DNA of 43,178 nucleotides from an uncultured Lachnospiraceae bacterium (GCA_902782995.1 CACZPJ010000011.1:1-43178); one strand, 5' to 3'. Positions 1 through 9,779 are shown, counted from the first letter of the stretch. Program-made: numbers and translations. The notes: generated from the sequence alone by a model not told the origin.

Positions 1-14
1 ATTTTTATATGTAT

Positions 15-87
15 GGGATATTAGCTCAGTTGGTAGAGCACTTGACTTTTAATCAAGTTGTCCGGGGTTCGAATCCCCGATGTCTCA
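15..87 (+). tRNA. tRNA-Lys(UUU)
   Basis: Full cloverleaf: acceptor 15-21 pairs with 80-86, D stem 24-27/36-39, anticodon stem 41-45/53-57, and T stem 63-67/75-79 with a TTCGAAT loop. The anticodon TTT is at 48-50 and the discriminator is A87. No CCA is encoded. A terminator follows at once. Confidence 0.97.
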
Positions 88-91
88 TTTG

Positions 92-117
92 AGATAAGCA
101 AAAGCTTATCTTTTTTA
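92..117 (+). terminator. Rho-independent terminator of tRNA-Lys
   Basis: GATAAGC (93-99) and GCTTATC (104-110) form a perfect stem with an AAAA loop, followed by a run of T (111-116). It starts 5 nt after the tRNA end. Confidence 0.85.
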
Positions 118-546
118 TTATCTAAAATCAAATCTGAGCCATGAATCTTGTAGTTGTCTGAAACGCAAAAACCTCATAAACCTTGATTTTATACGGATTG
201 CAGAGGGATGAAGATGAAATTCCGGATGTAGTATCTGTGTGCAGATTTCTATGGATTCTGAATCCGTATTTTTCTTTTGATAATCCCAAAAAGTATAATT
301 GAAATCAACATGTCCCAAAAGTGTCTCACAAAGCGTCCGCATCATATCCCCAAAATATCCATCCCGTTCTAAAGTATTTTAAAATAGATGACGATATAAA
401 TATTACATGGATGGCACTGTATTTCAAAGGAATGAAATTGAGATACGGTGTTTTTTATTTGTTTTGTTACCGGAATATTTTAAGGACGTAATATGGTAAG
501 CGTTCGGTTTGTCATGGATTCGGCTTGTCATAGAAGGGAGAAATGA
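118..546. other. Gap without a convincing gene
   Basis: AT-rich stretch between the tRNA terminator and the next gene. A 75-codon open frame on the minus strand (118-345) has no good ribosome binding site and no recognisable domain. The last bases (about 534-541) hold the AAGGGAG-type ribosome binding site of the gene at 547. I see no structured RNA or repeat here. Confidence 0.5.
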
Positions 547-1845
547 ATGGGTGTAGAAGCGGTTCAGTATAAGAGAGGATTTTACAGCAGGACAGAAGCG
601 GTTGGAAAGAGTAATTGGAATGCTGGGGACACCGGATTTCTGGACATGGGATCAGCATCAAGGAAGACGACATCGTCCGATAACGGAAAGACGATAGGAC
701 TTACCACGGCCGGAAGTACCGGATATGAAGCCAGATATGCGGATTCCTCGACAGCAGATAATCCGATCGTGAAGGTGGGAGACTACGAGGTAAGTATCAA
801 TGATGTAGATCCATCAAACGCCACAGAGCTTGAAATGTTTACATTGCTGTCTTATATGGAGGACACAGGGGCAATTCCAAAGCACGGCATAGCAGCCTTT
901 TCAAAAATGAAAGCATATGCATCACAGGCGGAATATGACGGAGCATGCTCCGGTATTTATGATGAAAAAGCATTTGAAAGTAAGAAGCAGGACTGGCTGG
1001 CAATTCTTAGTCAGGCAAAGCAAAGCTATGCAAGTGTACCGGATACGTATGCGCAGTCTTTGGAATGTGCCAAGTTATTAGCATACTTTGCGAAAATGGA
1101 ATCAGGATCAGATAAACGGGAAAAATTGCATTCGGCAATACAGGACTACGTTGAGACGAATAAGCTTAATGCGCTTGACTTGAAAAAAGATAAGGATTGG
1201 CGTGAGATGTCAGATGATGAGTGGGACAAAATGCTCGAGAACCTTGATGAATACTTAGATGCTTATAAGGAACAGTTAAAGCAGATGAAGGAAAAGCAGG
1301 ACGAGGCTGCCGAGAAAGCGGCAAGTGAAGCAGATCCTGACAAAAGAGCAATCGCAGCATCTTCCGCAGCACTTCATGCGGCAGCGAATGGAGTGACAGA
1401 CAGTCTGCCACCGGAGGAAGCAGACCATGAGAAAAACTGGACGAAGAATTTAAAAACCGATGATCAGACGATTTTACGGACAGCGCAGGAAGCACAGAAG
1501 ATGGAGCGGATGGCGATGTCAAAGTTACAGGAAGTGCAGTTGACCGATCATACGATTACCGGTCTGTCAGAAGCAGAAGGTGTCATGGAGAGTGCATCGG
1601 TAGAAGTAGATGAAGATCAGGAAAAAATATGGACGATTACTACTTATAATGAAGATGGAATGATCTGTCAGAAATGCAAAAATGGCAAGATTATAGACCG
1701 TTGGGAGATCAAGTACAAAAATCCGGATGATGCGAAAAAAGTCTGGGATTATCTTGCGAGCTTGGATGCGGAGGATGATCTGGCATTTGCCGGTTCAAAG
1801 GAGTTCTGGGAAGACTTTTTAAAGAACCAGGATACAAAATTATAA
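547..1845 (+). CDS. Unrecognised 432-aa protein
   Basis: I do not recognise the family. The ATG has a good AAGGGAG ribosome binding site. The first 75 residues are rich in Gly, Ser and Thr and look flexible. Residues about 75-190 look like a compact alpha-helical region. Residues about 200-340 are charged, rich in Lys, Glu, Asp and Ala and probably coiled-coil. The last 80 residues look like a small globular domain with a CxxC (near residue 376). No signal peptide or membrane segment is seen, so it is probably cytosolic or exported by a non-Sec route. It lies just upstream of a sugar kinase (41-nt gap), which says little about its role. Confidence 0.75.
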   Translation: MGVEAVQYKRGFYSRTEAVGKSNWNAGDTGFLDMGSASRKTTSSDNGKTIGLTTAGSTGYEARYADSSTADNPIVKVGDYEVSINDVDPSNATELEMFTLLSYMEDTGAIPKHGIAAFSKMKAYASQAEYDGACSGIYDEKAFESKKQDWLAILSQAKQSYASVPDTYAQSLECAKLLAYFAKMESGSDKREKLHSAIQDYVETNKLNALDLKKDKDWREMSDDEWDKMLENLDEYLDAYKEQLKQMKEKQDEAAEKAASEADPDKRAIAASSAALHAAANGVTDSLPPEEADHEKNWTKNLKTDDQTILRTAQEAQKMERMAMSKLQEVQLTDHTITGLSEAEGVMESASVEVDEDQEKIWTITTYNEDGMICQKCKNGKIIDRWEIKYKNPDDAKKVWDYLASLDAEDDLAFAGSKEFWEDFLKNQDTKL

Positions 1846-1886
1846 GTATAGAATAATAGAGGGGAAAAGGACACAAGGGGGTAAGC

Positions 1887-2882
1887 ATGTTGCAGAATAC
1901 GAAGGATACTGATTGCAGAGTGATGTATGATATTACCGTATTTGGAGAGATCTTAATTGACTTTACTTCGCAGGGCTATAGTGAAGACGGACAGATGCTG
2001 TATGCGAGAAATCCGGGCGGAGCACCGGCAAATGTGGCAGTTGCAGCGCAGAAGCTAGGGGCAAAGACGGCATTTTTAGGGAAAGCAGGAAAGGACATGC
2101 ATGGAGAATTCCTGCGTGCAGTCTTACAAAAGGAGCAGGTAGATACATCCGGTATGATTCTGGATGAAGATTATTTTACAACGCTGGCATTTGTAGAGGT
2201 CAGTAATACCGGGGAACGTACTTTTTCTTTTGCAAGAAAGCCGGGTGCAGATACGAAGATCCAAAAGGAAGAGATCAATGTGGCTGTCCTCGATCACACC
2301 GGTATTTTTCATGTCGGTTCCTTATCGCTTACGGATCAGCCGGCACGGGATACTACTTTTTATGCCCTAAAGCGGGCAAAGAGTAAGGGCAGTATTATTT
2401 CCTATGATCCGAACTACCGCGCATCCTTATGGAAGGATGAAAAAACAGCGCGGGAGCATATGCGTAGTCTTGTCCCTTATGTAGATCTCATGAAGATCTC
2501 CGATGAAGAAACAGAACTTTTGACAGATCATCAGGACGTTGAGGCAGCAGCAAAGGCATTATACGAGCAGGGCGTTAAGATCGTAGCAGTTACACTTGGT
2601 GGCAAAGGTGCTTATATCTACAGTAAAAACGGTGGCTGTGAAGTACCGGGATTTGAGGTGACAGATGTTGCAGATACCAATGGCGCAGGCGATTCTTTCT
2701 GGGGAGGCTTCTTATATAAGATCAGTATCTGCGGAAAGCAGATCGAAGAATTAAGCAAAGAGGAACTGGAAGAATATGCAAGATTCGGCAATGCGGTTGC
2801 AAGTCTTTGTGTTGAGAAAAAGGGCGCAATTCCGGCTATGCCGCAACTGGCACAGGTAGAAGAAAGGTTAAGAAAATCTTAA
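1887..2882 (+). CDS. PfkB-family carbohydrate kinase (fructokinase-like)
   Basis: Ribokinase/PfkB-fold sugar kinase of 331 aa that phosphorylates a sugar, most likely fructose, with ATP in the cytosol. The N-terminal motif (FGEILIDF, then NPGGAPANVA) and the C-terminal signature DTNGAGDSFWGGF with the catalytic Asp in GAGD are both present, and the length fits bacterial fructokinases. The start at 1887 has an AAGGGGG ribosome binding site. An internal Met at 1923, where homology usually starts, has only a weak one, so the protein may carry a 12-residue extension. The exact sugar cannot be read from the sequence. No sugar transporter or glycosidase is adjacent. Confidence 0.88.
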   Translation: MLQNTKDTDCRVMYDITVFGEILIDFTSQGYSEDGQMLYARNPGGAPANVAVAAQKLGAKTAFLGKAGKDMHGEFLRAVLQKEQVDTSGMILDEDYFTTLAFVEVSNTGERTFSFARKPGADTKIQKEEINVAVLDHTGIFHVGSLSLTDQPARDTTFYALKRAKSKGSIISYDPNYRASLWKDEKTAREHMRSLVPYVDLMKISDEETELLTDHQDVEAAAKALYEQGVKIVAVTLGGKGAYIYSKNGGCEVPGFEVTDVADTNGAGDSFWGGFLYKISICGKQIEELSKEELEEYARFGNAVASLCVEKKGAIPAMPQLAQVEERLRKS

Positions 2883-2952
2883 ACAGCTTTTTGCATCGGA
2901 ATCGGCTACAATAGGTACAGGTATTGTAGTACAAATCAGATGCAGGGAGCGT

Positions 2953-4401
2953 ATGGATATGGAACTAATGGAAATGGTGAGGAGCTATCTTCCGCTTGGA
3001 ATCATAGCAGTTGTTGTGTTTGCCGGAATGATCGGGATCGGTTATGGACTGATATACCGGAAGATTTTAAAGGGCAGCAGGCAGATTGGCATAGGGAAGC
3101 TGATCTGGCTGGTGCTCTTTTGTGGGTATCTGTTTGTTGTATGCAGTCTGACCCTGCTTGACCGGGGAGGTGGGTATAAAGGAAGGTTCTACCCACTGTT
3201 TGCGTCTTATAAGGAAGCATGGTATGAATTTTCCATGCAGGACTGGCGCAATCTGATCTTAAATATCATCCTGTTTGTCCCATTTGGATTTCTACTGCCG
3301 GCCGGGATCAGATGGATGCAGCACTTTTACCGGACAACCTTGTGCGGACTGATCTTTACACTGGCGATCGAACTGACACAGTTTGCTGCCGGACGCGGTG
3401 TGGCTGAGTGGGATGATGTATTAAACAATACACTTGGTGCAATGATCGGATATGGACTCTTTTGTATCTTCTATGCGGTCTTTTTACGGAAAAAACAGCA
3501 GGAAAAGCTGCGTGTGGGAGTGGTACTTTGTTGTCAGATCCCGCTGTTACTTACCTGTCTTTCCTATGCGCTGATCTTTGGAATCTATGCGGGAAAGGAT
3601 CTTGGCAATCTGCGTTCTGAGGAGGTTACAGCCTTCCGAAAAGGAAGTATACAGGTCAGTTCTGATCTCTCCTATGACAGCAGCGTACAGGAGCTTGCGG
3701 TCTATGAATTGCAGAAGCGGGATCGACAGGAATGTGAGGAATATGCGGCGCAGTTTTTCGAGAATCTGGGCGATGAATTAGACAAAGACGAGACGATCTT
3801 CTATGATACGACAGATGTTTTTTTAAGCAAAAAGGGGAATCATTTCTGGATGGACGTAGAGGGACTGACCTGGGATTACACGGACTTTGATTCCGTTTTC
3901 TGGGGTGGTGACGAAGAAGAGGATGACAGGGAAGCGGACAACGATACAGCAAGTCCGGTCACAGATGCAAAGGAAGCAGACATCCGGGCATGTCTTGAGG
4001 GATATCAGGTGACACTGCCTACGGAAGCTGTTTTTGAAAAAGGGGAAGAGGGCAATTACAAGTTCAAGGTCAGTAATCTGATCAAAGATGACCGGATCTA
4101 TGATGGCGAGTTAGACTGTACCTATTATTCGAATGGTAAGATGGAATCGATCTATAATCAGATCCGTACCGGTACTTATTATGGCAGTTATCCGGCAATC
4201 TCCGAGCAGGAGGCATACGAGCGGCTTTGCGCGGGCAGGTTCTATTTGTGGAATGCATCTGCTGATTCCTATGAGATCACAGTCGATCAGGTAACACTGT
4301 GTTATCAGAAGGATTCGAAGGGATTTTATCAGCCGGTATATGATTTTACCGTGAAGATCAATGGAGAAGAAGATGTGATTGAGATTCCGGCACTGAAATA
4401 A
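2953..4401 (+). CDS. VanZ-like membrane protein with C-terminal extracytoplasmic domain
   Basis: 482 aa. The first 215 residues contain five or six hydrophobic segments and the VanZ-family pattern: the segment reading NLILNIILFVPFGFLLP and then IELTQF with GVAEWDDVLNNTLGAMIGY. VanZ-like proteins are membrane proteins, some linked to glycopeptide (teicoplanin) tolerance; most have no known role. The remaining 265 residues are hydrophilic and acidic, rich in Tyr, Asp and Glu, and I do not recognise them; they probably sit outside the membrane. AGGGAG lies 3 nt before the ATG at 2953, so ATG 2959 is an alternative start. An inverted repeat CTACAAT/ATTGTAG (2906-2929) lies upstream. Confidence 0.8.
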   Translation: MDMELMEMVRSYLPLGIIAVVVFAGMIGIGYGLIYRKILKGSRQIGIGKLIWLVLFCGYLFVVCSLTLLDRGGGYKGRFYPLFASYKEAWYEFSMQDWRNLILNIILFVPFGFLLPAGIRWMQHFYRTTLCGLIFTLAIELTQFAAGRGVAEWDDVLNNTLGAMIGYGLFCIFYAVFLRKKQQEKLRVGVVLCCQIPLLLTCLSYALIFGIYAGKDLGNLRSEEVTAFRKGSIQVSSDLSYDSSVQELAVYELQKRDRQECEEYAAQFFENLGDELDKDETIFYDTTDVFLSKKGNHFWMDVEGLTWDYTDFDSVFWGGDEEEDDREADNDTASPVTDAKEADIRACLEGYQVTLPTEAVFEKGEEGNYKFKVSNLIKDDRIYDGELDCTYYSNGKMESIYNQIRTGTYYGSYPAISEQEAYERLCAGRFYLWNASADSYEITVDQVTLCYQKDSKGFYQPVYDFTVKINGEEDVIEIPALK

Positions 4402-4484
4402 TCGTAAAAAAGTGCGGAACTGCATGACATATGGTACAATAATCGTAGTAACGGAGAAAAGATTAGACGAAAGAGGAAAACGCC

Positions 4485-5700
4485 ATGCAGATTGGAATGC
4501 TTACGATTATCGCACTTGCAGTCAGTACAACCTTATGTGCAGTTGCGGCTGTATCATTTAGGAGATCAAATGTATTTCGTGACAGAAGACAGAATTATAT
4601 TATCCTGACCATGGGAATTGCGGGAACACTATGGAATATCATGCTGATCGGGTACAGTATCTCGACGGACGCACGGCTTTATAATCTGTTTTTTTATCTG
4701 CTGATTGCAGCGTTTGATCTGTATGTCGCGGCACTCTGCTTTTATATTGGCAGGCTGATCGGGATCAGCGGAAGGGTGTATTCTGCATTTTACTGGTCTA
4801 TCTTTCTTTTAAAAAGAATGCCTTAAAGCGGCAGCATATATTCGTGTTAAAGATCGTGCTGGTGAATCTCGTGATGTTTCTTCTGGCACTGCCGGATACA
4901 CTGCTTCCGCTGTTTGGCATACCGTCCTATCCAAGCTCCGGGATCGGAGTCACGATCGCATTTATCGGTACGATCTTCTGGACGACGAAGGAAAATACCT
5001 TTCATATTTCAAAATCCAACATTATCGATGCAATTTACAATGAAGCAAATATCGCGATCATAGCCTTAGATGATGCAGGAAACATGGATAGCTGTAATGG
5101 TTATGCAAAAAATATGCTTGCCATTGATGAAAGCAGGGACTGTAAGCTGTCGGATCTGCTAGAAGCCAATGAGCAGCAGCTTTCGCGGATCATGGAAGGA
5201 AAGAAGTTATCCGAGCATCTGATGTCGAAAAAAACAGGGATCTCATGCAGTGTCTGTTCCGCTGTTTCAAGGGATACTTATGGTGACAGCTATGGCGTTG
5301 TGGTGATGATCACGGATGCGATCATCAATAAGACGGACCGTCTGACCGATGAGGAATTCGCAGAGATCAAAAAGCATCCGGTGATCGGTGGGGAGATTCT
5401 TTCCGGGATCTCAGAAATGCCGGATATTGAGGTTGGTGCAAGATGGCATCATGAGAAATACGACGGAACCGGATACCCGGACTGCTTAAGCGGGGAGGAT
5501 ATTTCCGAGGTGGCAAGATGATCGGTGTTGCGGATGCGTATGACGCGATGACTTCCACGAGAAGTTACCGGGATTGTCTGCCGCAGGATGTTGTCCGGGG
5601 CGAGATTGAGCGGGGCATGGGCAAACAGTTTGATCCGGAATTTGCAAAGCTTATGTTAGAGATCATGGATGAGGATACGGACTATAAGCTGCATGAGTAG
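4485..5700 (+). pseudogene. Decayed membrane PAS/HD-GYP c-di-GMP phosphodiesterase
   Basis: Pieces of one gene lie in three frames. Frame A (4485-4826) encodes the start and N-terminal membrane helices and stops soon after a T/A run at about 4807-4815. Frame B (to 5521) resumes with the expected continuation, further membrane helices and a PAS-like region, then jumps straight to LTDEEFAEIKKHP, the second part of an HD-GYP domain. The segment that should carry the HD pair is missing. Frame B ends in VAR, and frame C (5518-5700) continues at once with MIGVADAYDAMTS, the usual next stretch, implying loss of one base. HD-GYP proteins hydrolyse c-di-GMP; this copy lacks key metal ligands and cannot be active. 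Single-base shifts could be sequencing errors, but the internal deletion could not. Confidence 0.85.
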
Positions 5701-5711
5701 ATATGGAAAAG

Positions 5712-5739
5712 GTCGCTGCAATCAGCAGTGACTTTTTTC
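5712..5739 (+). terminator. Rho-independent terminator
   Basis: GTCGCTGC (5712-5719) pairs with GCAGTGAC (5725-5732, one G-T pair) across a 5-nt loop and is followed by six T. It ends the decayed HD-GYP gene. Confidence 0.85.
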
Positions 5740-5798
5740 TATAATGATGTTAAAATCAATCAGGTACAAATTATGTGGAAATAAAAGGAAGATTAGAA

Positions 5799-7172
5799 AT
5801 GGATATGACAAAAAATAAACGAAGCAGCTTTTCCGGAAAGATCGGATTCGTCCTCGCAGCAGCAGGTGCATCCGTAGGACTTGGAAACATATGGAGATTC
5901 CCATATCTGGCAGCAAAGTATGGAGGAGGAATCTTTTTACTGATCTATATTCTGCTGGCACTTACCTTTGGTTATACGATGATCGTTGCAGAGTCCGCAC
6001 TTGGACGGATGACAAGAAAAAGTCCGGTCGGTGCTTTTGCAGCCTTCGGAAAGAAAAAGAGATGGGCATTTGGCGGCTGGATCAATGCGGTTATTCCGGT
6101 GCTGATCGTACCGTATTATTCGGTGATCGGTGGCTGGGTCATCAAGTATCTGTTGGAATATATCAGGGGCGATGGCGGGATGTTAGCGAATGATGGCTAT
6201 TTCTCAGAATTTATCGCGGCTGGAGCTTCTACAGAGCTTTGCTTTATCATATTCAGCCTGTTTACCCTGCTGATCATCTATGCGGGAGTCCAAAATGGCA
6301 TTGAGCGTGTGTCAAAGTGTATGATGCCGGTACTGATCGTATTATCCGTGATCATTGCGGTTTATTCCGTGACAAGACCGGGTGCACTTGCCGGTGTGAA
6401 GTATTTTCTCGTACCGAACCTGAAGAACTTTTCCTGGATGTCGGTCGTGGCTGCCATGGGACAGATGTTTTATTCGCTGTCGATCGCAATGGGTATCCTG
6501 ATCACATTCGGTTCTTATATGAAAAAAGATACCTCGATCGAGGATTCAACCAGAAATGTTGAGGTGTTTGATACGGCGATTGCCATTATGGCAGGTCTTA
6601 TGATTATCCCGGCAGTGTTTGCTTTTTCCGGTGGTGATCCGGATACCTTACAGGCAGGACCAGCACTGATGTTTATTACGATCCCGAAGGTATTTGAGAA
6701 TATGGGATTTGGAACGGCGATCGGAATCCTGTTCTTTTTACTGGTGCTGTTTGCGGCACTGACGAGTTCCATTGCGCTGACGGAGAGTGCGGTGTCTACC
6801 TTTGAAGATGAGATCGGCTGGAACCGGAAAAAATCGACCGTAGTGATCGGAATCATTATGATCGCACTCGGAAGCCTGTCCTCCTTAGGATATGGCCCGC
6901 TTGCCGGTGTGAAGATCCTTGGCATGCAGTTTTTGGATTTCTTTGACTTTTTGACAAATTCGGTTATGATGCCGGTTGCAGCACTTATGACGAGTCTGTT
7001 CGTATCCCGTGTTGTGGGAATCGAACAGATAGAGGCAGAGATTACCTCCGGGGAAGGCAGATTCCGCAGGAAAGCAGTTTTTGTTGTGATGATCAAGTAT
7101 CTGTGTCCGATCTTTGCACTCATTATTTTACTGAGTTCAGTTGCAAATGCGTTCGGATGGATTTCGATGTAG
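5799..7172 (+). CDS. Sodium-dependent transporter, NSS (SNF) family
   Basis: 457-aa polytopic membrane protein with about 11-12 hydrophobic segments, of the neurotransmitter:sodium symporter family, which takes up amino acids or related amines with Na+. The diagnostic N-terminus is clear: GFVLAAAGASVGLGNIWRFP followed by KYGGG (first helix, Na+ and substrate site). The ATG at 5799 is chosen because AAGGAAG lies 7 nt upstream; an in-frame GTG at 5775 has no such site. Substrate unknown. It is followed 31 nt later by a small SseB-like gene, possibly in one transcript. Confidence 0.93.
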   Translation: MDMTKNKRSSFSGKIGFVLAAAGASVGLGNIWRFPYLAAKYGGGIFLLIYILLALTFGYTMIVAESALGRMTRKSPVGAFAAFGKKKRWAFGGWINAVIPVLIVPYYSVIGGWVIKYLLEYIRGDGGMLANDGYFSEFIAAGASTELCFIIFSLFTLLIIYAGVQNGIERVSKCMMPVLIVLSVIIAVYSVTRPGALAGVKYFLVPNLKNFSWMSVVAAMGQMFYSLSIAMGILITFGSYMKKDTSIEDSTRNVEVFDTAIAIMAGLMIIPAVFAFSGGDPDTLQAGPALMFITIPKVFENMGFGTAIGILFFLLVLFAALTSSIALTESAVSTFEDEIGWNRKKSTVVIGIIMIALGSLSSLGYGPLAGVKILGMQFLDFFDFLTNSVMMPVAALMTSLFVSRVVGIEQIEAEITSGEGRFRRKAVFVVMIKYLCPIFALIILLSSVANAFGWISM

Positions 7173-7203
7173 ATGGTGAAGACATAGCAGAATGGAGAAG
7201 CAT

Positions 7204-7626
7204 ATGGAAAAAGAAAATCAGGACGAAGGACTAATCGGAAATGAGAAAATAGAAGAAGCTATTTTCGCACTGCAAAAAGAGGCAACGCCGGAGAGACTGG
7301 CGCATGCACTGACCGTGATCCGCAGACGGATGCGGGAAGGCGGTGAAGTGATCGTGGCAGTTGAACCGTCCATCGATCAGACCGGAGTAAAGCTGCAAGC
7401 GGTCACAGCCTCCGATGGCAGTCTCTGGTGGTCTGCATTTACCAGCTTTGAAGAGGAATTAAAGGGTGCAGACCAGGTGAAGTCGACCTTCTTGTCAGAT
7501 ATAAAAAAGCTGTTTGAGGCAGCGCAGGGTGTACCGCAGATCCGGGGGATCATTTTAAACCCATGGAACCGGACGATCATGTTAGACAAGCATCTGATCG
7601 GAATTATTCTGGGTGATGAAAAATAG
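7204..7626 (+). CDS. SseB-family protein
   Basis: 140-aa soluble protein that matches the SseB N-terminal-type domain in layout: an N-terminal helix (ALQKEATPERLAHAL), a beta-rich core with a central WWSAFTSFEE, and a C-terminal strand pattern ILNPWNRTIMLDKHLI. The family was named from a type III secretion enhancer, but in Firmicutes its role is unknown and there is no secretion system here. The ATG at 7204 is preferred because GGAG lies 6 nt before it; an ATG at 7192 in the same frame lacks a site. It follows the NSS transporter closely. Confidence 0.72.
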   Translation: MEKENQDEGLIGNEKIEEAIFALQKEATPERLAHALTVIRRRMREGGEVIVAVEPSIDQTGVKLQAVTASDGSLWWSAFTSFEEELKGADQVKSTFLSDIKKLFEAAQGVPQIRGIILNPWNRTIMLDKHLIGIILGDEK

Positions 7627-7644
7627 AGAGAACCGGATAAAAAG

Positions 7645-7653
7645 TGGTATACT
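7645..7653 (+). promoter_or_regulatory. Extended -10 promoter element before DegV gene
   Basis: TG-G-TATACT, an extended -10 element, ends 27-30 nt before the start of the DegV-family gene. No clear -35 box is seen at 17 nt upstream, as is common for extended -10 promoters. Confidence 0.45.
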
Positions 7654-7682
7654 AGAAGAAAGAGATAAAGGATGGAAAAGTG

Positions 7683-8471
7683 ATGGGAACAACAGGAGTT
7701 ATGACAGACAGCCATAGTGGCATTGGAGCAGAAGAAGCAGTCAGACTTGGGATCAAAGTTCTGCCGATGCCGTTTTATGTAAATGAGAAGCTATACCGGG
7801 AAGGTGTGGATATTTCCAGAGAGGAATTCTATGATAAGCTGCGTGAGGGCGTAGATGTAGCAACTTCACAGCCGTCACCGGAAGAAGTAATGGAGCTCTG
7901 GGATCAGATGCTTACGCAGTATGAGGGCAAGGTCTTTGTCGTGGATAATGGCCGTGTATCGACACCGATGCACCGTTCCGTATTAGATGCAGTCGAGATG
8001 GTAAAAAAGGGCTATTCCGCAGAGAAGATCAAGACACTCCTTGAGGCAGTCCGTGAAAAAATGGTGATCTATGTGGGATTAAGTACTGTAAGCTACTTAA
8101 AAAAGGGCGGCCGGATCTCTTCTGTTGCGGCACTTGCAGCAGATATGTTAAAGATTAAGCCGGTCATGCGCTTTGGTGTGGGTAAGTTAGACGTATACCA
8201 GAAATGCCGTGGACTTAAGAATGCCAGAAAGACCATGATCGATGCAATCAGGGAAGAGTTCCAGACGAACTTCAAGGAAGCCTATGAAGCAGGTAAGGTC
8301 TATTTGATGGCAGCTTCGAGCAGTACAAAAGAGGTTACCGAGGAGTGGGTCGCACAGATCAAGGAGAATTTTCCGGGTATGGAGGTTATGTGTGATAACC
8401 TGTCACTCGGACTCTCCTGTCACATCGGACCGGATGGACTTGGGATCGCCTGTTGCTGTAAGCCGGAGTAG
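7683..8471 (+). CDS. DegV-family fatty-acid-binding protein
   Basis: 262-aa cytosolic protein of the DegV family, which binds a fatty acid; related proteins (FakB) present it to a fatty-acid kinase. The sequence has the family layout: an N-terminal TDSHSGI with the ligand-contacting Ser, then P-rich strands (VLPMPFYV), TSQPSPEE, a central helix and YLKKGGRISS, and a C-terminal GLSCHIGPDGLGIACC, where HxGPGxxG is usual. Either GTG 7680 or ATG 7683 may be used: AAAGGA sits 7 or 10 nt upstream. No FakA kinase is adjacent. Confidence 0.9.
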   Translation: MGTTGVMTDSHSGIGAEEAVRLGIKVLPMPFYVNEKLYREGVDISREEFYDKLREGVDVATSQPSPEEVMELWDQMLTQYEGKVFVVDNGRVSTPMHRSVLDAVEMVKKGYSAEKIKTLLEAVREKMVIYVGLSTVSYLKKGGRISSVAALAADMLKIKPVMRFGVGKLDVYQKCRGLKNARKTMIDAIREEFQTNFKEAYEAGKVYLMAASSSTKEVTEEWVAQIKENFPGMEVMCDNLSLGLSCHIGPDGLGIACCCKPE

Positions 8472-8539
8472 ATGAGCGGCTCTGACCGGACAGGGTAAGA
8501 AAATCGATTGGAAAACAGGGAAAGAAATGAGGTAAGACG

Positions 8540-9712
8540 ATGAATTATTATGAAAGGGCACTTGAATTAAAGGAAGAAACGATAAGCTGCCGCAGACATC
8601 TGCATGAACATGCAGAGACCGGCTTAGATCTGCCGGATACGGTAAGCTATGTTATGGAGAAGCTGACGGAAGCAGGTTATCAGCCGAAAAAATGCGGTCA
8701 TGGTGTAACAACAACTGTTGGACATGGCAGCCCGGTGCTGCTTCTCCGTGCAGATATGGACGGACTGCCGATCACAGAGGAAAGCGGAGAACCATTTGCT
8801 TCTAAAAATGGCAGGATGCATGCCTGTGGACATGATTTTCATACGGCAATGCTTTTAACAGCGGCAAAGATGCTCAAGGAAAATGAAGCGGAATTAAAGG
8901 GAACGGTAAAGTTCATGTTCCAGCCGGCAGAAGAGACCTTCGAGGGATCGAAGGATATGATTGCGAACGGCATCTTAGAAGATCCAAAGCCGGACGCAGC
9001 ACTTGCTTATCATGTTGCGATCGCAAAGATGCCATATACCATGTATATGTATAACGCAGGAAGTACGATGATGAATTCGGTGGATGGTTTTCAGATTACG
9101 GTCACCGGTCAGGGAACACATGGTGCGTGCCCGCAGCAGGGCGTAGATCCGATTAATATCGGTGTGCATATCCACCTTGCCTTGCAGGAACTGATCGCAA
9201 GAGAAAGTGATCCGAAGAATGCCTGTGTCTTAACGATCGGAAAGTTTGAAGCGGGAACAGCAGCAAACATCATCCCGGATACCGCTGTATTACAGGGAAC
9301 ACTCCGCACGGATGATCCGAAGGCGAGAGAGCATCTGATGAAACGTCTGCATGAAGTCTGTGAAAAGACAGCAGATGTGTACGGAGGAAGTGTATCCATA
9401 GAAGCGTTATCGGATGTACCGCCATTGATCTGTAACGGAGAACTGACCGAAGAGATGGCAGGTTATATGAAGGAGTTAGACATTCCGGGACTGACCCCGT
9501 ATCCGGACTGTTCAGCAACAGCATCGGAGGACTTCGCAGTGATAGCAGAGCAGATCCCAAGTACCTATATGTATCTGTGTGCGGGAACAATGGATGAACG
9601 CAGCGATTATCCGGTGCATCATCCAAAGGCACGTTTTAATGAGGATATATGCCCGATCGGAGCCTCCTGTTATGCACATTGTGCAACGGAATGGTTAGCA
9701 CATCATGCATAA
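8540..9712 (+). CDS. M20D-family amidohydrolase / N-acyl amino acid deacylase
   Basis: 390-aa metallopeptidase-family enzyme that hydrolyses the amide bond of N-acyl amino acids or related conjugates in the cytosol. Visible motifs are CRRHLHEHAE near the N-terminus, RADMDGLPITEE, the metal-binding HACGHDFHTAML, FQPAEE with the catalytic Glu, and the C-terminal HHPKARFNED. A smaller dimerisation domain lies between (about residues 185-295). Length and motif order fit the IAA-amino acid hydrolase/hippurate hydrolase group. GAGGTAAG precedes the ATG. True substrate unknown. Confidence 0.92.
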   Translation: MNYYERALELKEETISCRRHLHEHAETGLDLPDTVSYVMEKLTEAGYQPKKCGHGVTTTVGHGSPVLLLRADMDGLPITEESGEPFASKNGRMHACGHDFHTAMLLTAAKMLKENEAELKGTVKFMFQPAEETFEGSKDMIANGILEDPKPDAALAYHVAIAKMPYTMYMYNAGSTMMNSVDGFQITVTGQGTHGACPQQGVDPINIGVHIHLALQELIARESDPKNACVLTIGKFEAGTAANIIPDTAVLQGTLRTDDPKAREHLMKRLHEVCEKTADVYGGSVSIEALSDVPPLICNGELTEEMAGYMKELDIPGLTPYPDCSATASEDFAVIAEQIPSTYMYLCAGTMDERSDYPVHHPKARFNEDICPIGASCYAHCATEWLAHHA

Positions 9713-9726
9713 TCCTGTAAAAAGTA

Positions 9727-9756
9727 TTGGCTTTTTTAGAAAGGTCATGCTATACT
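9727..9756 (+). promoter_or_regulatory. Promoter of the folT transcript
   Basis: TTGGCT (9727-9732), an 18-nt spacer and TATACT (9751-9756, preceded by TGC). It would start RNA about 20 nt before the THF riboswitch. Confidence 0.6.
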
Positions 9757-9779
9757 ATTTTTTGACAAATAAAAAGTGA

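Noticed and set aside
118-345. 75-codon minus-strand frame next to tRNA-Lys
   Set aside because: No convincing ribosome binding site, promoter or domain; left as part of a gene-free gap.
6515-7123. 202-codon open frame on the minus strand inside the NSS transporter gene
   Set aside because: It is antisense to a well-supported transporter gene and shows no domain; long antisense frames are common with this codon use.
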